Origin: Endozoicomonas elysicola
GTDB lineage: Bacteria; Pseudomonadota; Gammaproteobacteria; Pseudomonadales; Endozoicomonadaceae
Assembly: GCF_000710775.1 (NCBI RefSeq)
Contig: NZ_JOJP01000001.1
Location: forward strand, 2,804,968-2,868,967
Length of the DNA: 64,000 nt
Reading direction: 5' to 3'
The position numbers and the translations under genes were made by a program. Of the stretch, positions 17,639 to 26,987 are shown one piece after another. Position 1 is the first letter of the stretch; every line of letters begins with the position of its first letter. The notes under the pieces are model-generated. The model saw only the letters and a program-made list of their open reading frames with translations. It had not been told where the DNA came from and searched no databases.

Positions 17639-18067
17639 TTAATGACCCGTCTGCTCGTCTGGCATCAGGCTTTCCTTGGTTGGGTAATGGTTGCTCATCA
17701 GGTCAATCATCTTTTCACCACGGACATCGGCAAAACCGGTGGCAATATTGTCAACCCCGACAACGGTGCCATCCCCATCGACGGCAATATCCGCGATTAA
17801 TCCATTACTGTCTGTTACCTGCAGAGTAAAGCTGTTATTCGTTCCGTGACTCAGGCCATCACCATAGAGAACCACTTTGTCAGGATCTGGCTCTGGAGCG
17901 GGCTCTTCTATGCAGTCCGGTGGGCATGGATCCGGAGCAGGATCTTCAACCGCCGGTGGCGGTGTGATGGTACTGGAGTCTGATTCATCATTACAGCCGG
18001 TAAGGAGTGTGGTCGCACAGGTGATCACTAAAACAGGCTGAATCAGCGATTTGCAAAACTTGTTCAT
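17639..18067 (-). CDS. truncated lipoprotein with a sulfatase-like C-terminal tail
   Basis: A 142-residue lipoprotein with lipobox LLTGC (Cys25), a Pro/Asp-rich linker and a VVLYGDG start of a beta module, as in the lipoprotein at 25434 (VVLYGDK). That module stops after about 50 residues. The last 25 residues (EKMIDLMSNHYPTKESLMPD) instead match the sulfatase tail at 18607 (QKMRALMKTHYPTKNSLMSK). It appears to be the reciprocal product of the inversion that created the sulfatase fusion at 13613. It has its own operator at 18145. It may be expressed but has probably lost its original binding function. Confidence 0.8.
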   Translation of the reverse strand: MNKFCKSLIQPVLVITCATTLLTGCNDESDSSTITPPPAVEDPAPDPCPPDCIEEPAPEPDPDKVVLYGDGLSHGTNNSFTLQVTDSNGLIADIAVDGDGTVVGVDNIATGFADVRGEKMIDLMSNHYPTKESLMPDEQTGH

Positions 18068-18144
18068 TGTTGTTTGTTATCCCCGTCTCGCGTGTGATAA
18101 CAGCACTGTTTTCCAGTGCATCAGGTATCTGAAATGATAAAGTA

Positions 18145-18154
18145 GAAACGTTTT
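18145..18154 (-). promoter_or_regulatory. LacI-type operator upstream of truncated lipoprotein gene
   Basis: GAAACGTTTT, one base off the perfect palindrome, 78 bp before the start at 18067. It lies in the same position as the operators of the other lipoprotein genes. Confidence 0.6.
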
Positions 18155-18224
18155 TTTAAGATGGGTAGATTATCAGGAGAGGTAACAGGATGCACAGGCA
18201 TAAAGGGCTGGCCAGTATTTTTTA

Positions 18225-18236
18225 TGACACCCGTCA
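18225..18236. promoter_or_regulatory. TGAY-N4-RTCA palindrome (TGACACCCGTCA)
   Basis: Centred 81 bp from the lipoprotein operator at 18145. It is of the TGAC-N4-GTCA subtype found on the lipoprotein side of the divergent regions. Confidence 0.4.
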
Positions 18237-18377
18237 ACAGAGTGGCCGGAAATAAAGGGCTTTCAAGCGGTTCAGCCTTGCAAAAAGCACACATTTCCCT
18301 TTCAGAATGAAAAGCAGTGCTGATGCTCAGCCGGTTAATACAGGAATGAAAAAGCAGAGAAAAGTTGTGTTAGCTTC

Positions 18378-18389
18378 TGATGTAAATCA
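18378..18389. promoter_or_regulatory. TGAY-N4-RTCA palindrome (TGATGTAAATCA)
   Basis: Centred about 124 bp from the plus-strand operator at 18503. It is followed by ATAAATT, as at 13351. Confidence 0.45.
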
Positions 18390-18486
18390 ATAAATTGATT
18401 ATTTCATCATACGCCTGTTTTTGGGTTTTTTTCTTAACTTGTTGTTTATTATGGTTTATTCTTTATTTCGGTCATTTTTTGTCCCC

Positions 18487-18515
18487 TTGAAAGTATTCTG
18501 CTGAAACGTTTATAT
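18487..18515 (+). promoter_or_regulatory. promoter with embedded LacI-type operator, sulfatase operon
   Basis: -35 TTGAAA (18487-18492), 17-bp spacer, -10 TTATAT (18510-18515). The operator GAAACGTTT occupies 18503-18511. The sulfatase start is at 18607. Confidence 0.7.
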
Positions 18516-18606
18516 TTGCGCTGTTTCGAAAATATGCAGCCCATATCAGAGGCCATGGTTTCTGTCCGGGCAAATAGGGTGATTTTCAGGATCAGGGCAA
18601 TACATT

Positions 18607-20133
18607 ATGAATAAAACAACCTCCCTGTTGGCAGCAGGGTGTCTGGCTGCTTCTTCAATGGTCAGTGCCGCCAGCGCGCCGGTGAATATCATGTTGATTA
18701 CCGCCGATGACCTGGGGTATGAGGCATACAGCCTGTTTAATAATGAGTTGCCAGACCTGACACCGAACATGGATCAGTTTGCTGCTGAAGGTGTTCAGTT
18801 TGAGCATGCCCATGTCAATCACTCGATCTGTCAGCCCAGCCGTGCCGTTATGCTGACCGGTAAGTACAGTACCACTTCCGGAATGATGGGCTTTATCCAT
18901 ATGAAGGATCAGGTACCAACGGTTATGACGACGCTGGCCGAACATGGCTATCGTACCGGTATTCTGGGCAAGGTAGGTCACTCCAGCCCGGATCTGGCTT
19001 ATCAGTGGGATTACTCATTTGATGCCAACGACCTTGGCGCAGGCCGCTCTCCCCAGTTGTATCATCAGCGTACCAAAGATTATATCGAGCAGAGTAAAAA
19101 AGCCGGCAAGCCTTTTTTTCTGATGGTGAACTCCCACGACCCTCATCGAGCTTTCTATGATCCGGCAGGTAAAAGACAGGGTGGGGATGAGAAAACGCCC
19201 TCCAGACTTTATACCCCGGATGAAGTAACCGTACCTTCTTATCTGCCGGACTACCCTGAGATTCGTCTTGATCTCTCCCATTATTACAACTCGGTTCGCC
19301 GTCTGGATGATACCTTTGGGCAGGTTATCGATGCCCTGGAAGAGACCGGTGCAGCGGATAACACCCTGGTCATATTTGTTTCAGACAACGGTTCTCCATT
19401 CCCTTATGCCAAGGCCAATACCTATCTGGCCAGTACCAAAACCCCGCTGCTGGTTCAGTGGCCGAATGGCAAGCTGGAGAACGGTTCAGTGGATGATGAG
19501 CATGTTGTGTCCACGGTTGATCTGATGCCAACCATGCTGGAAGCGGCAGGCATTGATATTCCTGATACAGTGGATGGTCGTTCATTCCTGCCATTATTGA
19601 AAGGCGAGGAGCAGGATAACCGGGACTACACCTTCTCCCAGATCGACTACAAAATCGGTGGACCGGCAACGCCAATGCGAGCGGTTCAGAGTAAAGAATT
19701 TGGCTACACCTTTAATGCTTTTGCCGGCTTCTCCGAGTTTAAAGTGGGCTACGATCGTCAGGCGATTAATCTGATGAAGCAGTCTGATGATCCCGAAATG
19801 AAAGAGCGGGCAAAGCACTTCAGAAAGCGGGTACCAGAAGAGTTTTACGACCTGAAGAACGATCCAGACAACATCAACAACCTGATTGATAACCCTGAAT
19901 ACCAGCAGGTCATCAAACAGTACCGGGCCAAACTGGAAGAGTGGATGGCGAAGAATGAGGATCCGGTCCTTGAGATCTTTAATCACCGTGATGATCCCCA
20001 GAAGATGCGAGCGTTGATGAAGACTCACTACCCAACGAAAAACAGTTTGATGTCCAAGGCACAGAAGGAACATATGGCCGCGAAGAAAGCCGAGAAGCGC
20101 GCACGGCGTAAGAACAACAAAGACAGTAGTTAA
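18607..20133 (+). CDS. secreted type I sulfatase
   Basis: A 508-residue sulfatase with a signal peptide (MNKTTSLLAAGCLAASSMVS, cleavage near ASA). It has the NIMLITADDLGYEAY metal site, the formylglycine motif CQPSR (Cys75), GKVGHSSPDLAY and HDPHRAF. The CQPSR/GKVGH pattern recalls the SGSH-like sulfatase group. It is a close paralogue of residues 1-470 of the protein at 13613 but keeps the presumed native tail (HYPTKNSL, then a Lys/Arg-rich end). It begins a plus-strand cluster with the large lipoprotein and another sulfatase. The CQPSR motif and metal ligands appear intact. Confidence 0.94.
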   Translation: MNKTTSLLAAGCLAASSMVSAASAPVNIMLITADDLGYEAYSLFNNELPDLTPNMDQFAAEGVQFEHAHVNHSICQPSRAVMLTGKYSTTSGMMGFIHMKDQVPTVMTTLAEHGYRTGILGKVGHSSPDLAYQWDYSFDANDLGAGRSPQLYHQRTKDYIEQSKKAGKPFFLMVNSHDPHRAFYDPAGKRQGGDEKTPSRLYTPDEVTVPSYLPDYPEIRLDLSHYYNSVRRLDDTFGQVIDALEETGAADNTLVIFVSDNGSPFPYAKANTYLASTKTPLLVQWPNGKLENGSVDDEHVVSTVDLMPTMLEAAGIDIPDTVDGRSFLPLLKGEEQDNRDYTFSQIDYKIGGPATPMRAVQSKEFGYTFNAFAGFSEFKVGYDRQAINLMKQSDDPEMKERAKHFRKRVPEEFYDLKNDPDNINNLIDNPEYQQVIKQYRAKLEEWMAKNEDPVLEIFNHRDDPQKMRALMKTHYPTKNSLMSKAQKEHMAAKKAEKRARRKNNKDSS

Positions 20134-20210
20134 TTTTTAAGAAGTCATCGGTTGGTCGCTGATGCCCTTGACCCTGTATGGAGTTACCGGGAGCTGATTG
20201 TGTTCTCAGT

Positions 20211-20242
20211 CAGGTTTGCAAACCCCTCATTGTGCAAACCTG
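20211..20242 (+). terminator. hairpin between sulfatase and large lipoprotein gene
   Basis: CAGGTTTGCA (20211-20220) and TGCAAACCTG (20233-20242) form a perfect 10-bp stem. No U tract follows directly, but TCTTTTTTT occurs 33 bp later. It may give partial termination. Confidence 0.4.
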
Positions 20243-20354
20243 GTGACGATCCGCTGCCAGTAGGTCCATCAGGGTCTTTTTTTATGTCGTCAAATGACCA
20301 GCCTCATATCAGTTAAGTTTGGCAACATTGTAAAGCTTGTCTGGGGGACATTTT

Positions 20355-23300
20355 GTGAAGGTCGAAAATCCAGTGGGTCACGTACGACAAAGGTTGAGCA
20401 TAGCCGTTCGAATTGCCCTGTTTTCCGGACTGGGCATGGCGTTGTCCGCCTGTGGTGGCGATGAGTCAGGAGGGGAAACGGTAACGCCTCCACTCCCACC
20501 ACCTGTCATAGATATTGCTATTGAACCATGGTCATTTGATGGCAGTAATGGGGATCTGGTCAGTGCAGCCCAGGTCTCCGGGTTGTATGCCGCAGCTGAT
20601 AGCAGCGGCGACTTGATAGAAATTCGTGATATTCATGAAACCGTTCTGCATGAAATATCGGTGGGTGAGCTGTCTTCAGTGTTGCCTGATTTCAGTTTCA
20701 GTGGCGAAAACGGTATCTGTGGTATGACTCTGACGCCATCAGGCCGTTTTCTCTATATAGCAGCCTGTATGGAAGGAGAGAGTGATAATAAGGACGCTAT
20801 TGTCGCTTATAACACCAATACCAGGGAGCTGACACTTCTTGACCGGGTAACACTGGTTACTGACGAGGTAAGGCCCGTTGGAATGACTTACTTCAAAGGC
20901 CAGCTTTATGTGGGCGGGGATGCGGGAATTCATCGATACGATGCCACCCGGAACCGCGTCTTTGACGTTCGTAACAACAATCTGGATGTTACTGGTCAGC
21001 TGGTGGCTACTCAGCAGCCGGTTACTGGTCTCGCCGTGGATATGGTGGATGAAAAAATTTACTTCACCACACAGGGCTCACTGAACCGTATGCAACCTGA
21101 TGGCTTTGGCATGACCACGCTCTCTTCAGGAGTCGGATTTGACAGGGTAACCATGGGGGCGGTCTATGGTAATGACGACTCTGATGGACTGTTCCTTCTG
21201 AAACACATTGCTGATGGCTCCCGAATTCTGAAGATACCGTCCGAAGCGCTACGAGCTGGCCAGCCGGTTAGCCCAGAGGTTTATGCCGAGCTTGACTATA
21301 CAGTGGATGATATTTCAGCCACTGCCGATGGTCGGATGATGCTGGCAGCCCAGCAGATCCAGATGATGAGGGATAACACAGATCCACGATTGAGCTACCA
21401 GGACTGGTTGCAGGATGAACTCCACCAGTATTACCTGGCCATAAAGAGTCTGGTTGAAGACGGCAGTATTGAAGGAACCAGTACCTTATTGGGCAGGCCC
21501 GGCTTTCTGTTAAGCAAGATCGTTCAGGAAGGGGGGAGTCCGGACAAATCACCGGTAGCGGATAATGTGGGCTGGGCGCTGTTTCTGTTGATGGCCATTG
21601 ACCAGGTGCAGCCAAATCCCGAGATCGAACGGCTGGTGGAATTGTTGATTGAGCGTCATGCAGGCCTGTATTCCGATGGTTATGGTGGCGTGCGCACAGT
21701 GGACGGTCATTTTGTCCGAATGTACGGCAGCGATGGCCTGCCCAAAACAGGTGGACCGGAAAAGTCGCAACCGCAGGTTTATGTCAGCATGAAGTTTCTG
21801 CCTGCCGCTTATAAGGCAGCAGAGATGTACCCGCACAATGAACGTTTGCAGACTTACAAAGAGTACCTCAGGCAGTTGCTGCAGCGTTCATCCGATACCA
21901 TTCGAGCCAACCAGAAAATTACCTGGACCAATGACGATTATGGTCCGTTACTTAACAATAATGCCATGTCCAATGAAACCTGGCTGTTCGGGGATATCGG
22001 TGCAGCCCAGGACCCATTGGCGACTGAAGATTATGCACACTATGTTTATGATCGCCGTAACTTTGTCTATGACCATTGGCTTAAGGGGGAGGCAGTCATA
22101 AGGGCTGGGCATTCAGCCTTTATTGTGATGGGGGGGACGCTGATACTCAAACATCATGCAGAAGATGCGGGCTGGGCAGCTTTCAACCGTAACTACTATG
22201 CTGCGACCATGGCGGAAACCGATGATATGGGAGCTCCCTATTTTGGCGGATTCTCGGCAGGGAACCAGCCGACGTGTCCGACTGGAAATGAGGACTGGTG
22301 TGGTGGATACCATGCGGATGGTCCCTCCGATCACCCCAATGACATTATCCATTTTCCCGCCGTCCTTGGCTTTGGGCAGCATGGCCATACGCCGGCAGTC
22401 GTCGGAGCCTACATGGCTTATCGCGATGGAAAGCGTCAGCCAATGAATAATGCTGCGGGCGGTGAGCCGATCAATATGCTGACCCGCTGGTCCATGGCAG
22501 AACCTGATTACACGATGAAAGCGGTCGGTATTGCTGACTTCTGGTTTGGTGGTGTTGGCCTGGTTGAAGCCATTCAACCGGGTACCGTTGACCGTTTCCG
22601 GGCTGAATTTTACCGGCCGGATCTGGAAGTGGAACGGAGCAACGGTCAAACGACGCTCCATTATTCAAACATTACCCCCAGAAAAGTGATCGGGCATGAT
22701 GGTCAGAAAGAAACTCATTACGGCTATCAAATGTCACCATTCAACTTGCCTGCCGGTATCAGTCATCAGGATTATGAAATTATTGACCCAGAGGGTGAAT
22801 GGCTGGAGCTGGAAGATTTGGTCAGTGAGCTGGATGGAAAGAGCAAACGCTTCTCCAATCCGGGTTTTGAAAATGGACTCGATAGCTGGACAACCAACGG
22901 CGATGTGACTGTGGTAGACAGTGAAACTGGCAGTGCTGCTCAAGTTTCAGGTGTTGGTGCTCTTGGTCAACCGCTTGAACTGTCCATGGATCTTCCAGGC
23001 ACACGTTATCGGATTAGCAGTACGTCAGAAATGAAGCAGGGGAGTGGCAAGGGGTATATACGGCTGCAGTGGCGGGCATCAGAAGATATTCTGGACCCTG
23101 TTCTGGAAGAAGCGGTCAGTAATGAAATAACCTCAGTTGGCAGTGGGCAGGCGTTATCCGTCGTTACTGAAAAGCCTGCAGGTGCTGGCTACCTGCATAT
23201 CAATTATGTAACGGAAGGTGCTGACAGTGTTTTTCTGTTTGATAACACCGCAGCCGTGCGGCAGGGGGCTGACTCCCCTCTGGAAAATGGAGATTTTGCA

Positions 23301-23801
23301 GGTGGTGAAAATGGCTGGGATGTGAGATCTGGCAGTAAGCTCGTAGACAACCCGAATGGTGTTGATGGAAAAGCATTACTGATGAAACGGAGTGTTGGCC
23401 AGAGCGGTGCCACCAATGTTTTCCGGAATGAAGATGTTTCGCTTGACCCACTGGGCACACGCTATCTTTATCGTTTTGATGTCACTACAGAGGGATCTGA
23501 TGAGTTTATCTTTGAGGTTGATGTGGAAGTGCTTGATGCAGCAGGCCAGCGTATTATTCTGAGGGAAAATGCTGGTGATGTATTACCCGGGCAGAAAGGT
23601 GAAGTCACTTTTGTGATGAGAAAACGACCAGGCGATCATACTCATCGAATTAATTTCCAGATGACAAGAGACGGAGAAAAAGATTTCAGAGATGCCAGCG
23701 TCTTTATAGATAACTTCCATCTTGATAAGCAGAAATTATTTGATGAATCTGCCTGTGTCAGTGATAGTCCAACAGGCTGTTTGCCCACAAGAGTTCAATA
23801 A
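20355..23801 (+). CDS. large multidomain lipoprotein, putative glycan-active enzyme
   Basis: A 1148-residue lipoprotein. GTG at 20355 has GGGGGA six bases upstream, and lipobox LSAC follows within about 32 residues. Residues of about 50-330 look like a beta-propeller (repeated YVGGDAGIHRYD-type strands). Residues of about 340-780 are helix-rich and resemble an alpha/alpha toroid with conserved His/Trp/Asp-rich stretches (WCGGYHADGPSDHPND, FGQHGHTP). Two C-terminal CBM4/9-like modules begin NPGFENGLDSW and LENGDFAGGENGW. The architecture suits a surface or periplasmic polysaccharide lyase or hydrolase, but I do not recognise a catalytic family. It lies between two sulfatase genes on the same strand. 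Confidence 0.8.
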   Translation: MKVENPVGHVRQRLSIAVRIALFSGLGMALSACGGDESGGETVTPPLPPPVIDIAIEPWSFDGSNGDLVSAAQVSGLYAAADSSGDLIEIRDIHETVLHEISVGELSSVLPDFSFSGENGICGMTLTPSGRFLYIAACMEGESDNKDAIVAYNTNTRELTLLDRVTLVTDEVRPVGMTYFKGQLYVGGDAGIHRYDATRNRVFDVRNNNLDVTGQLVATQQPVTGLAVDMVDEKIYFTTQGSLNRMQPDGFGMTTLSSGVGFDRVTMGAVYGNDDSDGLFLLKHIADGSRILKIPSEALRAGQPVSPEVYAELDYTVDDISATADGRMMLAAQQIQMMRDNTDPRLSYQDWLQDELHQYYLAIKSLVEDGSIEGTSTLLGRPGFLLSKIVQEGGSPDKSPVADNVGWALFLLMAIDQVQPNPEIERLVELLIERHAGLYSDGYGGVRTVDGHFVRMYGSDGLPKTGGPEKSQPQVYVSMKFLPAAYKAAEMYPHNERLQTYKEYLRQLLQRSSDTIRANQKITWTNDDYGPLLNNNAMSNETWLFGDIGAAQDPLATEDYAHYVYDRRNFVYDHWLKGEAVIRAGHSAFIVMGGTLILKHHAEDAGWAAFNRNYYAATMAETDDMGAPYFGGFSAGNQPTCPTGNEDWCGGYHADGPSDHPNDIIHFPAVLGFGQHGHTPAVVGAYMAYRDGKRQPMNNAAGGEPINMLTRWSMAEPDYTMKAVGIADFWFGGVGLVEAIQPGTVDRFRAEFYRPDLEVERSNGQTTLHYSNITPRKVIGHDGQKETHYGYQMSPFNLPAGISHQDYEIIDPEGEWLELEDLVSELDGKSKRFSNPGFENGLDSWTTNGDVTVVDSETGSAAQVSGVGALGQPLELSMDLPGTRYRISSTSEMKQGSGKGYIRLQWRASEDILDPVLEEAVSNEITSVGSGQALSVVTEKPAGAGYLHINYVTEGADSVFLFDNTAAVRQGADSPLENGDFAGGENGWDVRSGSKLVDNPNGVDGKALLMKRSVGQSGATNVFRNEDVSLDPLGTRYLYRFDVTTEGSDEFIFEVDVEVLDAAGQRIILRENAGDVLPGQKGEVTFVMRKRPGDHTHRINFQMTRDGEKDFRDASVFIDNFHLDKQKLFDESACVSDSPTGCLPTRVQ

Positions 23802-23812
23802 TTAAATAATAC

Positions 23813-23848
23813 GGCGCTGCTATTTTTTGGTAGCGCTTTCTCTTTTTA
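23813..23848 (+). terminator. intrinsic terminator after the large lipoprotein gene
   Basis: GCGCTGCTA (23814-23822) pairs with TGGTAGCGC (23828-23836, two wobble pairs), followed by TTTCTCTTTTTA. Confidence 0.75.
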
Positions 23849-23914
23849 TTAATTCCTGTCTCTGTATGGCCTGTCATTTTTTAATAATTGTTGCAGTATC
23901 TAAAAGGTTATCCC

Positions 23915-25300
23915 TTGAAGTATTTTAAAAAAACCATAACTGCACTTATGGTCAGCTCAACGCTTTCTATAGCTCAGGTTGCAGCTCAGCCAAATATTGT
24001 TGTCATCGTAAGTGATGACTTGAATTACAGTGGTTTAAGTTTTACCGGGAATAGTAAGGTAAAAACACCCAATATTGATTCCATTTTTCAAGATGGTGTT
24101 TTCTTTGAAAATGGCTATGTGACTCATGCGGTATGTGCACCTTCTCGGGCTGGCATGATGACTGGCCGTTATCAGGCAAGGTTTGGTTATGAAACCCTCA
24201 CTTCCAATGATAAAGATGGGGTGAAGCATGATATTGGTGTTGATACCCGTGAGATATTTCTATCTGAGGTTTTGAAAGAGGCTGGGTATACAACGGCGGC
24301 ATTTGGGAAGTGGCATCTTGGGGTAAATGAAAAGTATCAGCCCTACAACCGGGGATTTGACTATGTTTATGGTCATCCGGGCAGATGCAGCTATTACAAT
24401 TGGGACAGCCTGCGCATTAATGGGGTAGAAGTAAGCTTCAGGGAAGAAGATAAAATTGCCGTCTTCGACCATAAAGGAAGGCAGCGTGGCGATGCTTATA
24501 CGACGGAAGCACTTGGCCGGGCTGCAGCAGACTTTATTGATAAAAAGGGCAGTAAACCTTTTTTCCTGTATTTCGGCTCGTACAATGTCCATAAACCGTT
24601 GCAGGTTCCCTTGGAATATATTCCTGAAGGTGGTGATATTTATGATGGAATGGTTGCAGCGCTTGATGCTAATGTTGGTACTATTCTGAACGCCATTGAA
24701 AGTAATGGGCTGGAAGACAATACCCTGATGTTCTTTGTGAATGACAATGGTGGTACCAAAGGCCATGCAAATGGTGTGTTTCAGGGTGGTAAGGCAACCA
24801 ACTGGGAAGGCGGAATTCGTGTTCCTTTTGGCCTTAAGTGGCCAGAAAAATTATCAGGCGGAAAAAATTTTACAGGTATTACCTCGACCATGGATATATT
24901 TCCAACAGCGGTCGCCGCTGCGGGTGCTGAAATGCCTGTTGACCGTTCTTATGATGGTGTTGATCTGATGCCCTGGTTACTGGGTAAAAAAGCGGGTAAC
25001 CCCCATGAAACTCTGTTCTGGCGATCAGGGTATGGGCATGCGATGAGAATGGGGAAGTATAAATTACTCTGGATGGCGGATAAAAAGAAAAGTATGGCCA
25101 ATGAAAGGCAGCATTATGGTAGGAAAAAATTTAAATGGGAGTTGCCGCTTTATAAGGATAAGCACAAGACGTATATGGCTCCGAAATTATTTGATCTTTC
25201 AAAAGATCCCGGGGAGCAGATCGATATATCGAATAAATTTCCAGAAATCACGGAAAAAATGATCCGTCAAATTGAGGGGTTTGATATAGAGATGAGGTGA
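23915..25300 (+). CDS. secreted type I sulfatase
   Basis: A sulfatase of about 461 residues. TTG at 23915 is preferred because AAAAGG lies seven bases upstream and it gives a compact signal peptide (KYFKKTITALMVSSTLSIA). The alternative TTG at 23888 adds nine residues. Motifs: NIVVIVSDDLNYSG, formylglycine CAPSR (about Cys74), FGKWHLG and FFVNDNGG. The coding sequence is more A/T-rich than the neighbouring sulfatases, hinting at a different origin. It follows a terminator, so it is probably expressed by read-through or from a weak local promoter. No operator was seen in front of it. Confidence 0.92.
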   Translation: MKYFKKTITALMVSSTLSIAQVAAQPNIVVIVSDDLNYSGLSFTGNSKVKTPNIDSIFQDGVFFENGYVTHAVCAPSRAGMMTGRYQARFGYETLTSNDKDGVKHDIGVDTREIFLSEVLKEAGYTTAAFGKWHLGVNEKYQPYNRGFDYVYGHPGRCSYYNWDSLRINGVEVSFREEDKIAVFDHKGRQRGDAYTTEALGRAAADFIDKKGSKPFFLYFGSYNVHKPLQVPLEYIPEGGDIYDGMVAALDANVGTILNAIESNGLEDNTLMFFVNDNGGTKGHANGVFQGGKATNWEGGIRVPFGLKWPEKLSGGKNFTGITSTMDIFPTAVAAAGAEMPVDRSYDGVDLMPWLLGKKAGNPHETLFWRSGYGHAMRMGKYKLLWMADKKKSMANERQHYGRKKFKWELPLYKDKHKTYMAPKLFDLSKDPGEQIDISNKFPEITEKMIRQIEGFDIEMR

Positions 25301-25433
25301 TTATCATCGGATAAAGACTTTCAATAAAAATTATTGAAAATCTTTTTTAGAAAATATTAAGCGATAGAGCAAAAAAATACCTTAAGCCATGGCTGACTTA
25401 AGGTATAACAAAGGCTAAATAAAATACTAATGA

Positions 25434-26813
25434 CTATTGAACAACCGGTGCTGGATTCATGACCAGTTTAAGATCAGCAATGGTGAACTGGGCACCTCTC
25501 AGTAAATAGCCCAGTTCATCCTGATCGTTCTTTTCACCGTTATTCAGCTTGAACATGAAGGGTTTGGTGATCGCAAGCAGTGAGCTGGCAAGTGCATTAC
25601 CGTTCTCATCTTTCTTAACGAATTCCTTAACCGGGATAGTCACTGTTTTTGGTGTGGCTGATATCTGGTCAGCGGTCAGCGTATAAATGGCTTCAAAGTC
25701 ATCATTGTCCTGCATGGAAACGGTCACAGAAGTTGTTGCTTCTGAGCCAGCAGGTAAGGTGACACTTAAGTCAAAAGAAAGTATACCGTTTTCAATATAA
25801 TTTCTGAGGTTAATCGGGGTGTCTGCCTTACTGTCAGTGATACCGACCCCGGCAACTGCTTTGCTATGGGTATCTGGAATGGTTGCAGTCAGAGTAGCAA
25901 CCTTCGTGACAGGGTCTGCATCGGTAATTGACCAGCCGCTGGCGCCTGCACCGGAGCCATCTTTTGGCAGCTGTAATCCGGTTAGCGTGGCTGTCCAGGG
26001 AGCTGCCGCGATACCGCCGGGTTTGGATGTCTCATCAGTGAGCAGCAGCAAGGATTCAGCATCGTCGAGGACGGTATTGGCAATGGCAGTACAAGGCAGG
26101 TCATAACCGGGAGACAGACTGTCCGGCGACATAATGACTTTGCCGAGAGTGAAGTTGAGGTCAGTGCTGGTGGTCAGTCTGAATGGTTCATCTACTTGGG
26201 TGAAATCAACATCAGCAAAGCAGCTCAGAGGTACCCTTATTTTCTGAGTGGATTCTGCTGCTGTAAAGGCATATATCGCATCGGTAATATCAACAGGCGT
26301 TGCTGTTGCACCGGTTGAGACGGTGACAAGATTTGATGCAGTGGACACTGGTAAGTTATTAATGTCACTGACTTCAATATGCAGTGTGCCATTACTGTTG
26401 GTGTTTGAAAGGTCTTGGCTTTCTGTGCTGTCCGTTAGAATAGAGGCGTCAGAAGCGCTGCCAATACTCAGATCCACAGCGACTGCCAGCGGATCCCCCA
26501 GTTCACCATCAACTGCGGCAGGCTGGGTAGAAATAGCCCCTACGGTATGAATACCACTTCCTGGAACCAGACTGGGTTCCGACAGGACGCTGTCTGCCAG
26601 CTTCAGGGTAAACACCGAACCTGCCTTATCACCATAAAGTACGACGGTGTTGGGATCATCTGGATCAGGGTCTGGGCCTGGACCTGGGTCTACCGGCGGG
26701 TTAGTACCATCTTCTGGATAATCGTAATTATCTTCCACACAGCCTGAGAGCATGGTCACAGAGAGCGTGGCCAGTAATATGGACTTGGCAAGGAGTGTTA
26801 AGGGCTTATCCAT
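25434..26813 (-). CDS. lipoprotein with tandem beta-sandwich modules, candidate glycan-binding protein
   Basis: A 459-residue lipoprotein. ATG at 26813 (MDKPLTLLAKSILLATLSVT) leads to lipobox LSGC, then an Asp/Pro-rich linker (DPGPGPDPDPDDP), a VVLYGD strand and two beta-rich modules. The second (ENGILSFDLSVTLP ... KPFMFKLNNG) resembles the ExoP-type galactose-binding-like domain found at the C-terminus of marine GH3 enzymes. The same pair occurs at 30709 and in the C-terminal half of the sulfatase at 13613. No catalytic motif is seen, so glycan binding at the outer membrane is the likeliest role. It is divergent from a barrel gene, with operators for both. Confidence 0.82.
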   Translation of the reverse strand: MDKPLTLLAKSILLATLSVTMLSGCVEDNYDYPEDGTNPPVDPGPGPDPDPDDPNTVVLYGDKAGSVFTLKLADSVLSEPSLVPGSGIHTVGAISTQPAAVDGELGDPLAVAVDLSIGSASDASILTDSTESQDLSNTNSNGTLHIEVSDINNLPVSTASNLVTVSTGATATPVDITDAIYAFTAAESTQKIRVPLSCFADVDFTQVDEPFRLTTSTDLNFTLGKVIMSPDSLSPGYDLPCTAIANTVLDDAESLLLLTDETSKPGGIAAAPWTATLTGLQLPKDGSGAGASGWSITDADPVTKVATLTATIPDTHSKAVAGVGITDSKADTPINLRNYIENGILSFDLSVTLPAGSEATTSVTVSMQDNDDFEAIYTLTADQISATPKTVTIPVKEFVKKDENGNALASSLLAITKPFMFKLNNGEKNDQDELGYLLRGAQFTIADLKLVMNPAPVVQ

Positions 26814-26901
26814 TGTTATCGTACTTCCTGACAGTAAACCGGGCTGATATTGTCTGAACAGCATGAAATTCGGTGTGGTTGTCTGTTTTTTAATCTGTGC
26901 T

Positions 26902-26911
26902 GAAACGTTTC
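26902..26911 (-). promoter_or_regulatory. LacI-type operator GAAACGTTTC upstream of lipoprotein gene
   Basis: A perfect palindrome 89 bp before the start at 26813. Confidence 0.75.
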
Positions 26912-26987
26912 TAAAAGAAAAGATACGGAGATTTATAAATCAGGTCAAGATGGATCATGGGCAGGCAGTTATTTGTCTGGAGTTTAT

